64,000 nucleotides of DNA from Hyphomicrobiales bacterium (GTDB lineage Bacteria > Pseudomonadota > Alphaproteobacteria > Rhizobiales > Rhizobiaceae), in NCBI GenBank assembly GCA_021775415.1, contig JAJFHV010000017.1, positions 118,923 through 182,922 on the forward strand, in the 5' to 3' direction. The notes beneath the pieces are model-generated. The model was not told where the DNA came from. It ran no database searches and saw only the letters and a program-made list of their open reading frames with translations. The position numbers were made by a program, and so were the translations under genes. Positions 1-8,590 of the stretch are shown here, piece by piece. Every line of letters starts with the position of its first letter. Positions within the stretch are counted from its first letter, which is position 1.

Positions 1-1951
1 AAGCACCAAGCGCTTTGGCAAATGCATTTACATCACGCACCCCGGATTCGGCAACCTCATCAAGGGCACCAAGATGGGGATGGTTTTTGTAAAGTTCCTT
101 GCGAAGACCGGCCATGCTGTCAAAAGGTAATGTCTTGCCTAGTTCTGCGGATAGCGCACGTAGAATTGCCCAGTCCTCGCGCGCTTCACCAGGAGCAAAT
201 GCTGCTCGACTGGTCATCTGGGCCCGACCTTCGGTATTGACGTAAGTTGCTGATTTTTCTGTGTATGTTGCGCCCGGCAAGATGACATCGGCACGATGCG
301 CACCTGCATCACCGTGGGTGCCCATGTAGACCACGAATCCCTTTACCTTCTGCATGTCGATTTCATCCGCACTGTGCAGGAACAACACATCCATATCCCG
401 CATCATCGCAGCAGTATCCTTGCCGCCCTTGCCCGGAACAAATCCCACATCCAGACCGCCCACTTGTGAGGCAGCGATGTGCAATACGGAAAATCCATTC
501 CAGTTTTTAGAAATAGCCCTGGTTGCCTTAGCCAACTCGGCAATTAATCCGAGGATCGCTTCACCGTCTTTTCGGTTGAATGCACCCTGCCCGATCAGGA
601 TCAAGGGTTTCTTGGCTTTCTTGAGCGTAGCGGCAAATTTGTTTTTACCGGATACCAAATATTTCAACGCATCAGCTCCCTTGCCTAAATGCTCGTACGC
701 ATATCGCAAGTCTGCTGCTTCCCCGACCACGCCTATCGGATAATTACCCATTTTTGCGCGCTTCAGGATACGACTATTGAGCACTGCAGCTTCCAGTCTT
801 GGATTGGAGCCAACAATCAACAACGCATCGGATTCTTCAATGCCTGCGATAGTCGCGTTGAATAGATAGGATTCACGGCCACGCGAGGGATCGAGGCTGC
901 TTCCGACTGCGCGGCAATCGGTGTTATTTGAACCCAATGACTGCATCAACTGTTTCAGTGCATACATTTCCTCAACCGGCACAAGGCCACCAGCGATAGC
1001 GCCAATCTTTTCCGGTTTGACGGATTTGATTTTCTTGGCGATTGCAGCGAATGCCTCGCCCCAACTTGCTTCAACCAGCTTGCGGTTTTTGCGAACAAAC
1101 GGACGATCCAGCCTCTGCGACCGCAATCCGTCCCAGATAAAGCGGGATTTGTCGGAAATCCATTCCTCATTCACGTCTTCATGCAGACGTGGCAGAATAC
1201 GCATCACTTCGCGACCTCTTGCATCAACCCGGATGTTCGAACCAACCGCATCCATCGTATCAATGCTCTCGGTCTTCGTGAGTTCCCACGGTCGTGCTGT
1301 ATCCTGATAAGGCCGTGATGTCAGCGCACCAACCGGACATAAATCGATCACATTGCCCTGCAACTCAGAAGTCATGGCTGTTTCAAGATAGGTCGTGATC
1401 TCGGCATCTTCACCGCGACCCAACAAGCCAAGCTCGGAAATACCGGCAACTTCAGTGGTGAACCGTACACAACGCGTACAGTGGATGCAGCGCGTCATCT
1501 TCGTGCGCACCAGCGGACCAATATATTTATCTTCAACTGCACGCTTGTTTTCTGCAAACCGGTTCTTGTCGACCCCATAGGCCATTGCCTGGTCCTGCAG
1601 GTCGCATTCACCACCCTGATCGCAAATCGGGCAATCCAGTGGGTGATTGATCAGCAGGAATTCCATCACCCCTTCGCGGGCTTTCTTGACCATAGGCGAT
1701 TTTGTCAGCACTTCCGGTGGTTCACCGTTCGGTCCAGGGCGACAATCGCGAACGCCCACCGCACAACTTGCCTGCGGTTTTGGTGGACCGCCCTTCACTT
1801 CGACGAGACACATACGGCAATTGCCAGCAATCGACAGGCGCTCGTGAAAACAGAAACGTGGAATTTCGGCACCCGCCTCCTCACACGCCTGCAACAGCGT
1901 GTAGTGGTCCGGGACCTCAATTTCTTTTCCGTCTATGACGATCTTTGTCAT
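1..1951 (-). CDS. nuoG: NADH-quinone oxidoreductase subunit G, 3'-truncated by window
   Basis: This is the large iron-sulfur subunit of the peripheral arm of complex I, carrying electrons from NADH towards quinone. About 650 codons from the N-terminus lie in the window and the 3' end runs off the left edge. My translation starts MTKIVIDGKEIEVPDHYTLL and shows the [2Fe-2S] ferredoxin domain (CFHERLSIAGNCRMC), the HPLDCPICDQGGEC motif and RCIHCTRC for the [4Fe-4S] clusters. A molybdopterin-oxidoreductase-like domain follows, as in all NuoG. The ATG is preceded by AAGG seven bases upstream and lies 17 bases after the DUF3291 gene, so it belongs to the same operon. The family is usually about 690 residues in alphaproteobacteria, so little is missing. 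Confidence 0.95.
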   Translation of the reverse strand, partial: MTKIVIDGKEIEVPDHYTLLQACEEAGAEIPRFCFHERLSIAGNCRMCLVEVKGGPPKPQASCAVGVRDCRPGPNGEPPEVLTKSPMVKKAREGVMEFLLINHPLDCPICDQGGECDLQDQAMAYGVDKNRFAENKRAVEDKYIGPLVRTKMTRCIHCTRCVRFTTEVAGISELGLLGRGEDAEITTYLETAMTSELQGNVIDLCPVGALTSRPYQDTARPWELTKTESIDTMDAVGSNIRVDARGREVMRILPRLHEDVNEEWISDKSRFIWDGLRSQRLDRPFVRKNRKLVEASWGEAFAAIAKKIKSVKPEKIGAIAGGLVPVEEMYALKQLMQSLGSNNTDCRAVGSSLDPSRGRESYLFNATIAGIEESDALLIVGSNPRLEAAVLNSRILKRAKMGNYPIGVVGEAADLRYAYEHLGKGADALKYLVSGKNKFAATLKKAKKPLILIGQGAFNRKDGEAILGLIAELAKATRAISKNWNGFSVLHIAASQVGGLDVGFVPGKGGKDTAAMMRDMDVLFLHSADEIDMQKVKGFVVYMGTHGDAGAHRADVILPGATYTEKSATYVNTEGRAQMTSRAAFAPGEAREDWAILRALSAELGKTLPFDSMAGLRKELYKNHPHLGALDEVAESGVRDVNAFAKALGA

Positions 1952-1968
1952 TTATTTGCCTTGTACCC

Positions 1969-2430
1969 TTAAGCGCAGCGCTGCGTTTGCCACAGTTTTA
2001 CATGCGGCAGATGTGACCAGTCGAATGCATGGTCACTATTGCCATGTTGATCCAGATAAGCGAGCCGTTCTTTAGCCTCATGCAAGCTCGGTTGATAACC
2101 TTCTTCCACCCACCACATCACAAAATGATGCGAGCCCATCACTTCAAACCATTCATTCTTGCGTTCATAAATCTTCTTGTGAACCGTGTTCCAAACAAAA
2201 TTTTCCAGATGTTCAGCCGTTTCCCAAACGCTCATGTTGATTGCGGTTTTCGACTGGTCATAAAGACTGAGTTCTTCCGGAGACGCACCGTCATCTGTAT
2301 ATCGCCAAACAAACCCTTCACTGCGCGCAGCCAAAGCGTTAATGCGATCGAGATTATCGTGGAAGAACGCAGCGCGTGGATCGTCGGCCGGTATTTTCCA
2401 GTCAGCAATGTTGAGTTCAGCCAGGTGCAT
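1969..2430 (-). CDS. DUF3291 family protein between nuoF and nuoG
   Basis: A 153-residue protein starting MHLAELNIADW. The reading frame is open further upstream, but the ATG at 2430 sits just after the nuoF stop and gives the normal N-terminus of this family. It is rich in Trp, His and acidic residues (for example VMWWVEEGYQPSLHEAKERL). DUF3291 proteins have a dimeric alpha-beta barrel fold related to small monooxygenases and stress proteins, and no function is established. The gene lies five bases after nuoF and 17 before nuoG, so it is almost certainly transcribed with complex I. It is not a known complex I subunit; whether it acts on the enzyme or is a passenger is open. Confidence 0.8.
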   Translation of the reverse strand: MHLAELNIADWKIPADDPRAAFFHDNLDRINALAARSEGFVWRYTDDGASPEELSLYDQSKTAINMSVWETAEHLENFVWNTVHKKIYERKNEWFEVMGSHHFVMWWVEEGYQPSLHEAKERLAYLDQHGNSDHAFDWSHLPHVKLWQTQRCA

Positions 2431-2435
2431 GATAT

Positions 2436-3752
2436 CTACTCTGCCGCCTCCAGATGTTTGTCCGTAACGGCACCTTCCGAAGTTGAACGCGCTGTGTAAG
2501 CGTCGATGCGGGCTTCGATTTCGCCCCGGAAGTGTGTGATTAACCCTTGAACCGGCCATGCGGCGGCATCACCAAGCGCACAAATGGTATGACCTTCGAC
2601 TTGCGTGGTGACTTCCAGCAGCATGTCGATTTCTTTTTTCTCGGCGCGGCCTTTAGCCATGCGGGTTAGCACCCGCCACATCCAGCCAGTACCTTCGCGG
2701 CACGGCGTACACTGACCACAACTTTCATGCTTGTAGAAATAGGCAAGCCTTGCGATTGCCCGAATGATATCGGTCTCACGGTTCATAACGATCACCGCAG
2801 CAGTGCCAAGACCGGATTTCAATGCCATCAGACTGTCAAAATCCATCTTGCAGTCGATAATCTGGTCCGCTGGTACACAACGTACTGAAGAACCGCCTGG
2901 AATAACTGCGAGAAGATTGTCCCACCCGCCGATCACACCACCACAATGGCGTTCGATCAATTCACGGAATGGAATAGACATCTCTTCTTCCACGGTACAC
3001 GGCGTTTCAACATGACCCGAAATGCAGAAGAGTTTGGTACCTACATTGCGTTCCTCGCCAAATGAAGAGAACCAGTCGGCACCGCGTCGCAGGATGGTCG
3101 GTGCAACGGCTACAGACTCGACATTGTTGACTGTGGTCGGGCATCCATACAATCCGACATTTGCCGGGAATGGCGGTTTTAGACGTGGCTGGCCTTTTTT
3201 GCCTTCAAGGCTTTCAAGCAGCGCGGTTTCTTCACCGCAAATATAGGCGCCTGCCCCGTGATGCAGGTAAATGTCGTAGTCCCAGCCATGCTTGTTGTTT
3301 TTACCAATCAGCTTGGCATCATAACATTCGTCAATGGCGGCCTGCAGCGCCTCGCGCTCGCGGATGTATTCTCCACGGATATAGATGTAGCAAGTATGCG
3401 CACGCATCGCGACACCGGCGATCAGACAACCCTCGATCAGCGTGTGCGGATCGTGCCGCATGATATCTCGGTCCTTGCAGGTACCCGGCTCTGATTCATC
3501 TGCGTTGATCACCAAATAAGATGGGCGACCGTCAGACTCTTTGGGCATGAAGGACCATTTGAGCCCGGTTGGGAACCCTGCTCCGCCGCGCCCGCGCAGG
3601 CCGGATGCCTTGATTTGATCGACGATCCATTCCGGCCCCTTGTCGATAAATTTCTTCGTGCCAGACCAATGGCCACGGCTCATCGCCCCCTTCAGCGACT
3701 TGTCATGAAGGCCGTAAATATTGGTAAAGATGCGGTCTTTATCTTCTAACAT
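2436..3752 (-). CDS. nuoF: NADH-quinone oxidoreductase subunit F (NADH/FMN-binding)
   Basis: This 438-residue subunit binds NADH and FMN and the N3 [4Fe-4S] cluster, and is the electron entry point of complex I. The start [14 protein letters not shown] matches the family and was preferred over an upstream in-frame codon because it follows the preceding stop by two bases. Visible motifs are the glycine-rich [16 protein letters not shown] for [35 protein letters not shown], and the C-terminal cluster ligands [11 protein letters not shown] with a distal Cys in [12 protein letters not shown]. It lies directly after a small membrane-protein gene and before DUF3291. A paralogous NuoF-like domain occurs in the fused formate dehydrogenase subunit at 17640-19349. 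Confidence 0.97.
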   Translation of the reverse strand: MLEDKDRIFTNIYGLHDKSLKGAMSRGHWSGTKKFIDKGPEWIVDQIKASGLRGRGGAGFPTGLKWSFMPKESDGRPSYLVINADESEPGTCKDRDIMRHDPHTLIEGCLIAGVAMRAHTCYIYIRGEYIREREALQAAIDECYDAKLIGKNNKHGWDYDIYLHHGAGAYICGEETALLESLEGKKGQPRLKPPFPANVGLYGCPTTVNNVESVAVAPTILRRGADWFSSFGEERNVGTKLFCISGHVETPCTVEEEMSIPFRELIERHCGGVIGGWDNLLAVIPGGSSVRCVPADQIIDCKMDFDSLMALKSGLGTAAVIVMNRETDIIRAIARLAYFYKHESCGQCTPCREGTGWMWRVLTRMAKGRAEKKEIDMLLEVTTQVEGHTICALGDAAAWPVQGLITHFRGEIEARIDAYTARSTSEGAVTDKHLEAAE

Positions 3753-3753
3753 C

Positions 3754-3972
3754 TCATCCCATCCGCCGTTTTTTGTTGAATGCTGCAAGGAACAAGGTAA
3801 TGGCGCATCCAATTACCATTCCGACCAAAAATCCCAGGATAGAAAATCCCAATGCGTTTGCTACCGGGATGCCTGAAACAGAGCGCATAACGAAGAACAC
3901 AATCGTACCCTTAATCAGCCCCAGGAAAAATCCCAGTTTGAAGAATTCAATTTTTTGCTGCAGTGAGGCCAC
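3754..3972 (-). CDS. Small two-helix membrane protein between nuoE and nuoF
   Basis: A 72-residue protein read from a GTG that shares its G with the nuoE stop codon (TAGTG), with GGAGG eight bases upstream, so the start is well supported. It is almost entirely two hydrophobic segments (about residues 12-32 and 39-63), separated by a short loop and ending in the basic tail NKKRRMG. I recognise no named family. Overlap with nuoE and the two-base gap to nuoF indicate translational coupling inside the complex I operon. A role as an accessory or assembly peptide is inference from position only. Confidence 0.7.
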   Translation of the reverse strand: MASLQQKIEFFKLGFFLGLIKGTIVFFVMRSVSGIPVANALGFSILGFLVGMVIGCAITLFLAAFNKKRRMG

Positions 3973-4862
3973 TACTTCTGCCTCCCTTTCACCAGCACTT
4001 TAGCCTGTTTCACCCAGTCATCCCGTTCAATCCGGCCCTTGAAGGACAGTTCATCATCGACGATTGCGATGTCCTTTTGGGTCCACTTGGCGATTTGAGC
4101 AAAATGCCAAAATCCCAGGCCATTAAGCGTCTTTTCCAGTTTCGGTCCGACGCCAGAAATCAGTTTCAAATCATCCGCCTTGCCATCGGGCTTCGATAAA
4201 CGTGCTGGTCCAGCTGTTTTCGTTGCAGTTTTGATTGTTTTCTTCGGCTTTTCTGCGCCATTCAGCGTTGTCAGACCACCTTCTGGTTCTGAGCAGGTTC
4301 TGCCATTTTGCGGACCTGGCTTAACCGACTTGCCTTTTCCAGCTTCAAAAGTATCGATAATTTCTTCAAGCCGTTCGGGGGTTAGATCCTCGTAGGTATC
4401 CTTGAAGATCATCACCATCGGAGCATTAACACAGGCACCCTGACACTCAACCTCTTCCCAAGACAGGGTGCCGCCGGAATTGGTTTCAAACTGGTGAGGG
4501 TTGATTTTGCGCTTGCACACTTCCATCAACGCTTCGGATCCTCGCAACATGCATGGCGTGGTACCGCAAACCTGAATATGTGCTCGTGTGCCAACTGGAG
4601 CCAACTGAAACTGGGTGTAAAAGGTTGCAACTTCAAGCGCACGGATAAAAGGCATATCCAGCATCTTGGCGACATGTTCAATTGCCGGTTTGGTTACCCA
4701 ACCCTCTTGTTCTTGTGCAATCATCAGCAACGGAATTACGGCTGATGCCTGGCGGCCATCAGGATATTTTTTTACCCAGTTATTCGCCACCGGTGAATTT
4801 GCCCGGCTAAAGGCAAAGTTGGCGGGCTGCACTGCGCTATCTGCTAATCGACGGACCGACAT
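3972..4862 (-). CDS. nuoE: NADH-quinone oxidoreductase subunit E with C-terminal HhH-like extension
   Basis: This 296-residue subunit carries the N1a [2Fe-2S] cluster next to NuoF. The four ligands are visible as Cys99 and Cys104 (CGTTPC) and Cys140 and Cys144 (CQGAC). The core family is about 160-200 residues. Here a lysine- and proline-rich linker (about 175-225) leads to a tail with DLKLISGVGPKLEKTLNGLG, a helix-hairpin-helix-like motif. Extensions of this kind are common on rhizobial NuoE and their role is unknown. The ATG has GGAGG eight bases upstream and abuts the stop of the lipoprotein gene. Operon membership is certain from spacing. Confidence 0.95.
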   Translation of the reverse strand: MSVRRLADSAVQPANFAFSRANSPVANNWVKKYPDGRQASAVIPLLMIAQEQEGWVTKPAIEHVAKMLDMPFIRALEVATFYTQFQLAPVGTRAHIQVCGTTPCMLRGSEALMEVCKRKINPHQFETNSGGTLSWEEVECQGACVNAPMVMIFKDTYEDLTPERLEEIIDTFEAGKGKSVKPGPQNGRTCSEPEGGLTTLNGAEKPKKTIKTATKTAGPARLSKPDGKADDLKLISGVGPKLEKTLNGLGFWHFAQIAKWTQKDIAIVDDELSFKGRIERDDWVKQAKVLVKGRQK

Positions 4863-5294
4863 CTATGATGCCTCCCTGGTAATATAACACTTTGATTGAG
4901 CGGACAGTGGCGAAGTTCCAACAACGCTATGAGGCGCACCAGAAATTTCGATACCCTTTATGAGCAGGAGTGCTGGATCATCAGTCTTCGTGCATTGTTT
5001 GACACTGCTTGCAGCCTCAACCACAAAATTTTTCGTCACCCGCATGCCCTTGTTCCTTGCATTTGGGTCCAGATTACCTAGCGCTTCTGGAGCGAAATAA
5101 AGAGAAAGCTGCATGCGGTTTTCAATTATATGAGAACAATAGAATTGGTCTTCAAAAACACATCCCACATTTTGAGCGGCTTTGTTCTCAAGCGCGGTTC
5201 TATCCGATGAAGTCAGCCCGGAGCCATCATCCGGCGTGTTGTTACAAGCCGCGACAAGTATTGCTGACACGAGGGGTGCAACCTGTTTGATCAA
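4863..5294 (-). CDS. Putative lipoprotein between nuoD and nuoE
   Basis: The start chosen is TTG at 5294, four bases inside the end of nuoD (TTGA overlap), because GGAGG lies seven bases upstream and because it yields a clean lipoprotein signal, [17 protein letters not shown], with the lipobox Cys at residue 17. The mature part of about 127 residues contains several cysteines ([16 protein letters not shown]) that could form disulfides in the periplasm. I do not recognise the family. Its stop abuts the nuoE ATG, so it is transcribed and probably translationally coupled with complex I genes. A periplasmic lipoprotein with NuoD and NuoE as neighbours is unusual. Confidence 0.72.
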   Translation of the reverse strand: MIKQVAPLVSAILVAACNNTPDDGSGLTSSDRTALENKAAQNVGCVFEDQFYCSHIIENRMQLSLYFAPEALGNLDPNARNKGMRVTKNFVVEAASSVKQCTKTDDPALLLIKGIEISGAPHSVVGTSPLSAQSKCYITREAS

Positions 5295-6481
5295 CGGTCC
5301 ACCTCCCCAAAAACGATGTCGAGCGAACCGAGAATTGCTGACACGTCTGCAAGCAAATGCCCACGACACATGAAATCCATCGCCTGCAGATGTGCATAGC
5401 CGGGTGCTCGCAGTTTGCAGCGATACGGTTTGTTGGAGCCATCAGATACCAGATAGACGCCAAACTCGCCCTTCGGCGCTTCAACAGCGCAGTAAACTTC
5501 GCCTTCAGGCACATGGTAGCCTTCAGTATAAAGTTTAAAGTGATGGATCAACGCCTCCATTGAACGCTTCATCTCGCCACGTTTTGGCGGCACAACCTTG
5601 CCATCGGTGCTGGCGATTGGTCCCTGTCCGTCCGGCACACGCATTTTTTCAATACATTGTTTCATAATTGAAACCGACTGACGCATTTCTTCCATACGGA
5701 TCAAGTAACGATCATAGCAATCACCATTCTTGCCGACGGGAATATCAAAATCCATCTCGGCATAACACTCACAAGGCTGGCTTTTGCGCAGATCCCAGGC
5801 AGCACCTGAACCGCGCACCATAACGCCGGAAAATCCCCACGCCCAGGCATCGTCCAGGCTGATGACACCAATATCCACATTTCGCTGTTTGAAGATGCGG
5901 TTGTTGGTCAACAGTCGATCAAGATCGTCTACGACCTTCAAAAACGGATCACACCATGTCTCGATATCGTCAAGCAATCCTTCTGGCAGGTCTTGATGGA
6001 CGCCGCCGGGCCGGAAGTAAGCGGCGTGCATCCGCGCACCGCAGGCACGCTCATAAAAAACCATCAGTTTTTCACGTTCCTCAAATCCCCAAAGGGGTGG
6101 GGTCAGGGCGCCAACGTCCATAGCCTGGGTTGTGACATTCAAAAGATGTGAAAGGATGCGCCCGATTTCAGAATATAAAACCCGGATTAACTGCGCCCGG
6201 CGTGGCACTTCGATGTCGGCCAATTTCTCTATTGCCAGCGCAAAGGCGTGCTCCTGATTCATCGGAGCGACATAATCAAGCCGGTCAAAGTACGGTATCG
6301 CCTGCAGATACGTTTTATATTCGATCAGTTTTTCGGTACCCCGGTGCAGAAGACCTATATGCGGATCAACCCGCTCAACCACTTCACCGTCCAACTCAAG
6401 CACCAAACGCAACACGCCGTGTGCAGCCGGATGCTGTGGACCAAAATTGATATTAAAGTTACGGACAGAATGTTCGGTCAT
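5291..6481 (-). CDS. nuoD: NADH-quinone oxidoreductase subunit D (49 kDa)
   Basis: At 396 residues this is the quinone-site subunit of the complex I peripheral arm, homologous to the large subunit of NiFe hydrogenases. It begins [20 protein letters not shown], the family signature containing the conserved His of the Q site, and contains [29 protein letters not shown] and the C-terminal [29 protein letters not shown]. Full length. It overlaps the nuoC stop by four bases (ATGA) and its own 3' end overlaps the lipoprotein gene. Confidence 0.97.
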   Translation of the reverse strand: MTEHSVRNFNINFGPQHPAAHGVLRLVLELDGEVVERVDPHIGLLHRGTEKLIEYKTYLQAIPYFDRLDYVAPMNQEHAFALAIEKLADIEVPRRAQLIRVLYSEIGRILSHLLNVTTQAMDVGALTPPLWGFEEREKLMVFYERACGARMHAAYFRPGGVHQDLPEGLLDDIETWCDPFLKVVDDLDRLLTNNRIFKQRNVDIGVISLDDAWAWGFSGVMVRGSGAAWDLRKSQPCECYAEMDFDIPVGKNGDCYDRYLIRMEEMRQSVSIMKQCIEKMRVPDGQGPIASTDGKVVPPKRGEMKRSMEALIHHFKLYTEGYHVPEGEVYCAVEAPKGEFGVYLVSDGSNKPYRCKLRAPGYAHLQAMDFMCRGHLLADVSAILGSLDIVFGEVDR

Positions 6482-7110
6482 TGATCCGCTTTCTCATCAC
6501 CGGGCAACACATAGTTTGTGCCCTCCCAGGGAGATTCAAAATCAAAGTCACGAAATTCCTGGCGAAGCTCGACGGGTTCATAAATTACGCGTTTGGCCTC
6601 ATCATCGTATCGAACTTCCGAATAACCCGTTAGCGGGAAATCCTTGCGCATTGGATGACCATCGAAACCATAGTCGGTCAGGATCCGGCGTAAATCCGGG
6701 TGGCCTGTGAACAAGATTCCGTAAAAATCATACGCTTCGCGCTCAAACCAGTCCGCACCGACAAATACACTCGTAGCACTCGCAACAGGAGTTACTTCAT
6801 CGGTCGACAATGTTAATCGGATACGCACATTCTGTCGTGGGCTCAAAAGATGATAGACCACATCGAACCGCTGTGCGCGGGATGGATAATCGACACCGCA
6901 GATATCAATCAGTGAGATAAATTGCATCCGGCTGTCATCATGCAGAAAGCGTAGCACGGGAATGATTTCTTCACGCTTGACCTTGAGATTCAATTCACCG
7001 AACGAAAAATCAACGCTGTCAATATACTTGGCGAATTCAGAAGAGATCACACTCGCAATTTCATCAAGTGAATCGCCCTTAGTGGCCTCTGACTTGGAAT
7101 TTTTCCCCAT
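6478..7110 (-). CDS. nuoC: NADH-quinone oxidoreductase subunit C (30 kDa)
   Basis: A 210-residue peripheral-arm subunit that packs against NuoD. ATG at 7110 is chosen over the TTG two codons upstream because AGGA lies seven bases before it. Family motifs visible are [66 protein letters not shown] near residues 120-165 and the C-terminal [19 protein letters not shown]. NuoC and NuoD are separate genes here, not fused. Ten bases separate it from nuoB. Confidence 0.96.
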   Translation of the reverse strand: MGKNSKSEATKGDSLDEIASVISSEFAKYIDSVDFSFGELNLKVKREEIIPVLRFLHDDSRMQFISLIDICGVDYPSRAQRFDVVYHLLSPRQNVRIRLTLSTDEVTPVASATSVFVGADWFEREAYDFYGILFTGHPDLRRILTDYGFDGHPMRKDFPLTGYSEVRYDDEAKRVIYEPVELRQEFRDFDFESPWEGTNYVLPGDEKADQ

Positions 7111-7119
7111 AATCAATTC

Positions 7120-7695
7120 CTACCGCTCAATGGTACCGGTACGGCGGATTTTTTTCTGCAACAACATCACACCGTAAAGCAAAGCTTCGGCGGTTGGTGG
7201 ACAACCAGGAACGTAAATGTCCACCGGCACAATGCGATCGCAACCCCGTACAACTGAATAGGAATAATGATAATAGCCACCACCATTGGCGCACGATCCC
7301 ATGGAAATCACGTAGCGTGGTTCCGGCATCTGGTCATAAACCTTGCGCAAAGCGGGTGCCATCTTGTTTGTGAGTGTTCCGGCAACAATCATGACATCGG
7401 ACTGGCGTGGGGAAGCACGTGGTGCAAATCCAAACCGCTCCGCATCGTATCGTGGCATCGACATTTGCATCATTTCGACCGCGCAACACGCCAAGCCAAA
7501 TGTCATCCACATCAGCGAGCCAGTTCTTGCCCAGGTAATCAACTCGTCTGTTGACGTAACCAGGAACCCCTTGTCTGCCAGTTCGTCGTTGATTTCTCCA
7601 AAGAAAACACTGTCATTGCCGATCGGTTTTCCGGTTTTTGGATCCACAATGCCTTTTGGTTGTGGTGCGATCAGGGTGGTAGAACCGTTGCTCAT
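7120..7695 (-). CDS. nuoB: NADH-quinone oxidoreductase subunit B (PSST, N2 cluster)
   Basis: This subunit holds the terminal [4Fe-4S] cluster N2 that hands electrons to quinone. The tandem cysteines are in [10 protein letters not shown], with further ligands in GSCANGGG and VPGCPP. The [15 protein letters not shown] start (191 residues) matches rhizobial homologues. A second in-frame ATG ten codons upstream (7725) cannot be excluded, as neither has a strong ribosome binding site. It lies 49 bases after the nuoA stop, the loosest junction in this part of the operon. Confidence 0.95.
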   Translation of the reverse strand: MSNGSTTLIAPQPKGIVDPKTGKPIGNDSVFFGEINDELADKGFLVTSTDELITWARTGSLMWMTFGLACCAVEMMQMSMPRYDAERFGFAPRASPRQSDVMIVAGTLTNKMAPALRKVYDQMPEPRYVISMGSCANGGGYYHYSYSVVRGCDRIVPVDIYVPGCPPTAEALLYGVMLLQKKIRRTGTIER

Positions 7696-7744
7696 GGATT
7701 TTATCTTACCGGAAAGCTGGGGCATTGAGTATCAGACTCATGCC

Positions 7745-8110
7745 TTAATCCCACTCCAGCGCCCCCTTTTTCCACTCATAAATAAAGCCTACGGTTAAAA
7801 CGCCCAGAAAGATCGTCATGGACCAGAAACCAAACCAGCCAAGATCACCGAAACTGACCGCCCAGGGGAACAGAAAGGCGACCTCCAAATCAAAGATAAT
7901 GAACAGGATTGCGACGAGATAAAACCGCACATCAAATTTCATGCGAGAATCATCAAACGGATTAAAGCCACATTCATAAGCAGAAAGCTTCTCTGCATCA
8001 GGGGCTTTGTAGGCGACTAAGAAGGGGGCAATTGCCAGCGACAGACCTATTACCAGACAAATGCCGATGAACAGCACCACGGGAAGGTATGAACTCAGCA
8101 ATTCTTCCAT
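7745..8110 (-). CDS. nuoA: NADH-quinone oxidoreductase subunit A
   Basis: A 121-residue membrane subunit with three transmembrane helices (about 8-30, 62-84 and 89-111) and the conserved [39 protein letters not shown] region that lines the quinone channel. ATG at 8110 has GGAGG nine bases upstream and gives the usual length; an upstream in-frame ATG is ignored. It is the first gene of the nuo operon. The 233 bases between it and tRNA-Asp must hold the operon promoter, but I could not pick convincing -35 and -10 boxes. Confidence 0.95.
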   Translation of the reverse strand: MEELLSSYLPVVLFIGICLVIGLSLAIAPFLVAYKAPDAEKLSAYECGFNPFDDSRMKFDVRFYLVAILFIIFDLEVAFLFPWAVSFGDLGWFGFWSMTIFLGVLTVGFIYEWKKGALEWD

Positions 8111-8284
8111 TGATGAAATCCTCCCCATGGGATCAAGATAAACAGGTTGAACCTAGTATGCTTGTTCTTGCAATATAAAACAAACGGGTAGCCCACCGGG
8201 GCCTGTTTCGCAAGTCAATTCACCTATCAATGTTGTTGTTATGAACGGCATTCAGGAATATTCTCGTGCAGTGGGTAATGGTGC

Positions 8285-8313
8285 TTGACTTAGCAAGATC
8301 AAGGACGTAATTC
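8285..8313 (+). promoter_or_regulatory. Probable sigma-70 promoter for tRNA-Asp/tRNA-Val
   Basis: TTGACT at 8285-8290 and TAATTC at 8308-8313 are separated by 17 bases and end 30 bases before the tRNA-Asp gene, the expected geometry for a housekeeping promoter. Confidence 0.5.
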
Positions 8314-8343
8314 ATGCGCTCTGTCAGGAGTATTTACTGACAT

Positions 8344-8420
8344 GCGGGTGTAGCTCAGTTGGTTAGAGTGCCGGCCTGTCACGCCGGAGGTCGCGAGTTC
8401 AAGTCTCGTCACTCGCGCCA
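8344..8420 (+). tRNA. tRNA-Asp (GTC)
   Basis: A 77-base cloverleaf with acceptor GCGGGTG pairing CACTCGC (one G-T pair), D-loop AGCTCAGTTGGTTAGAG, anticodon loop CTGTCAC giving GTC, T-arm GAGTTCAAGTCTC and an encoded 3' GCCA. Confidence 0.95.
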
Positions 8421-8483
8421 TCATTCACAAGAACCCAGATTTGTGATTTGATGGTGCTAAATGTGTGTTTGCACCATTGTTAT

Positions 8484-8559
8484 GGGCGCTTAGCTCAGCT
8501 GGGAGAGCAACTCGTTTACACCGAGTAGGTCGGCGGTTCGATCCCGTCAGCGCCCACCA
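8484..8559 (+). tRNA. tRNA-Val (TAC)
   Basis: A 76-base cloverleaf. Acceptor GGGCGCT pairs AGCGCCC, the anticodon loop TTTACAC between ACTCG and CGAGT gives TAC, the T-loop is GGTTCGATCC, and ACCA is encoded at the end. It lies 63 bases after tRNA-Asp and probably shares its transcript. The gap between the two tRNAs has no gene. Confidence 0.95.
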
Positions 8560-8590
8560 AACAATTTCAAGTTCATGACAATTTGCAAAT

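Noticed and set aside
1481..1972. Plus-strand 163-codon open frame over nuoG
   Set aside because: It is antisense to the clear NuoG ferredoxin domain and has no family resemblance.
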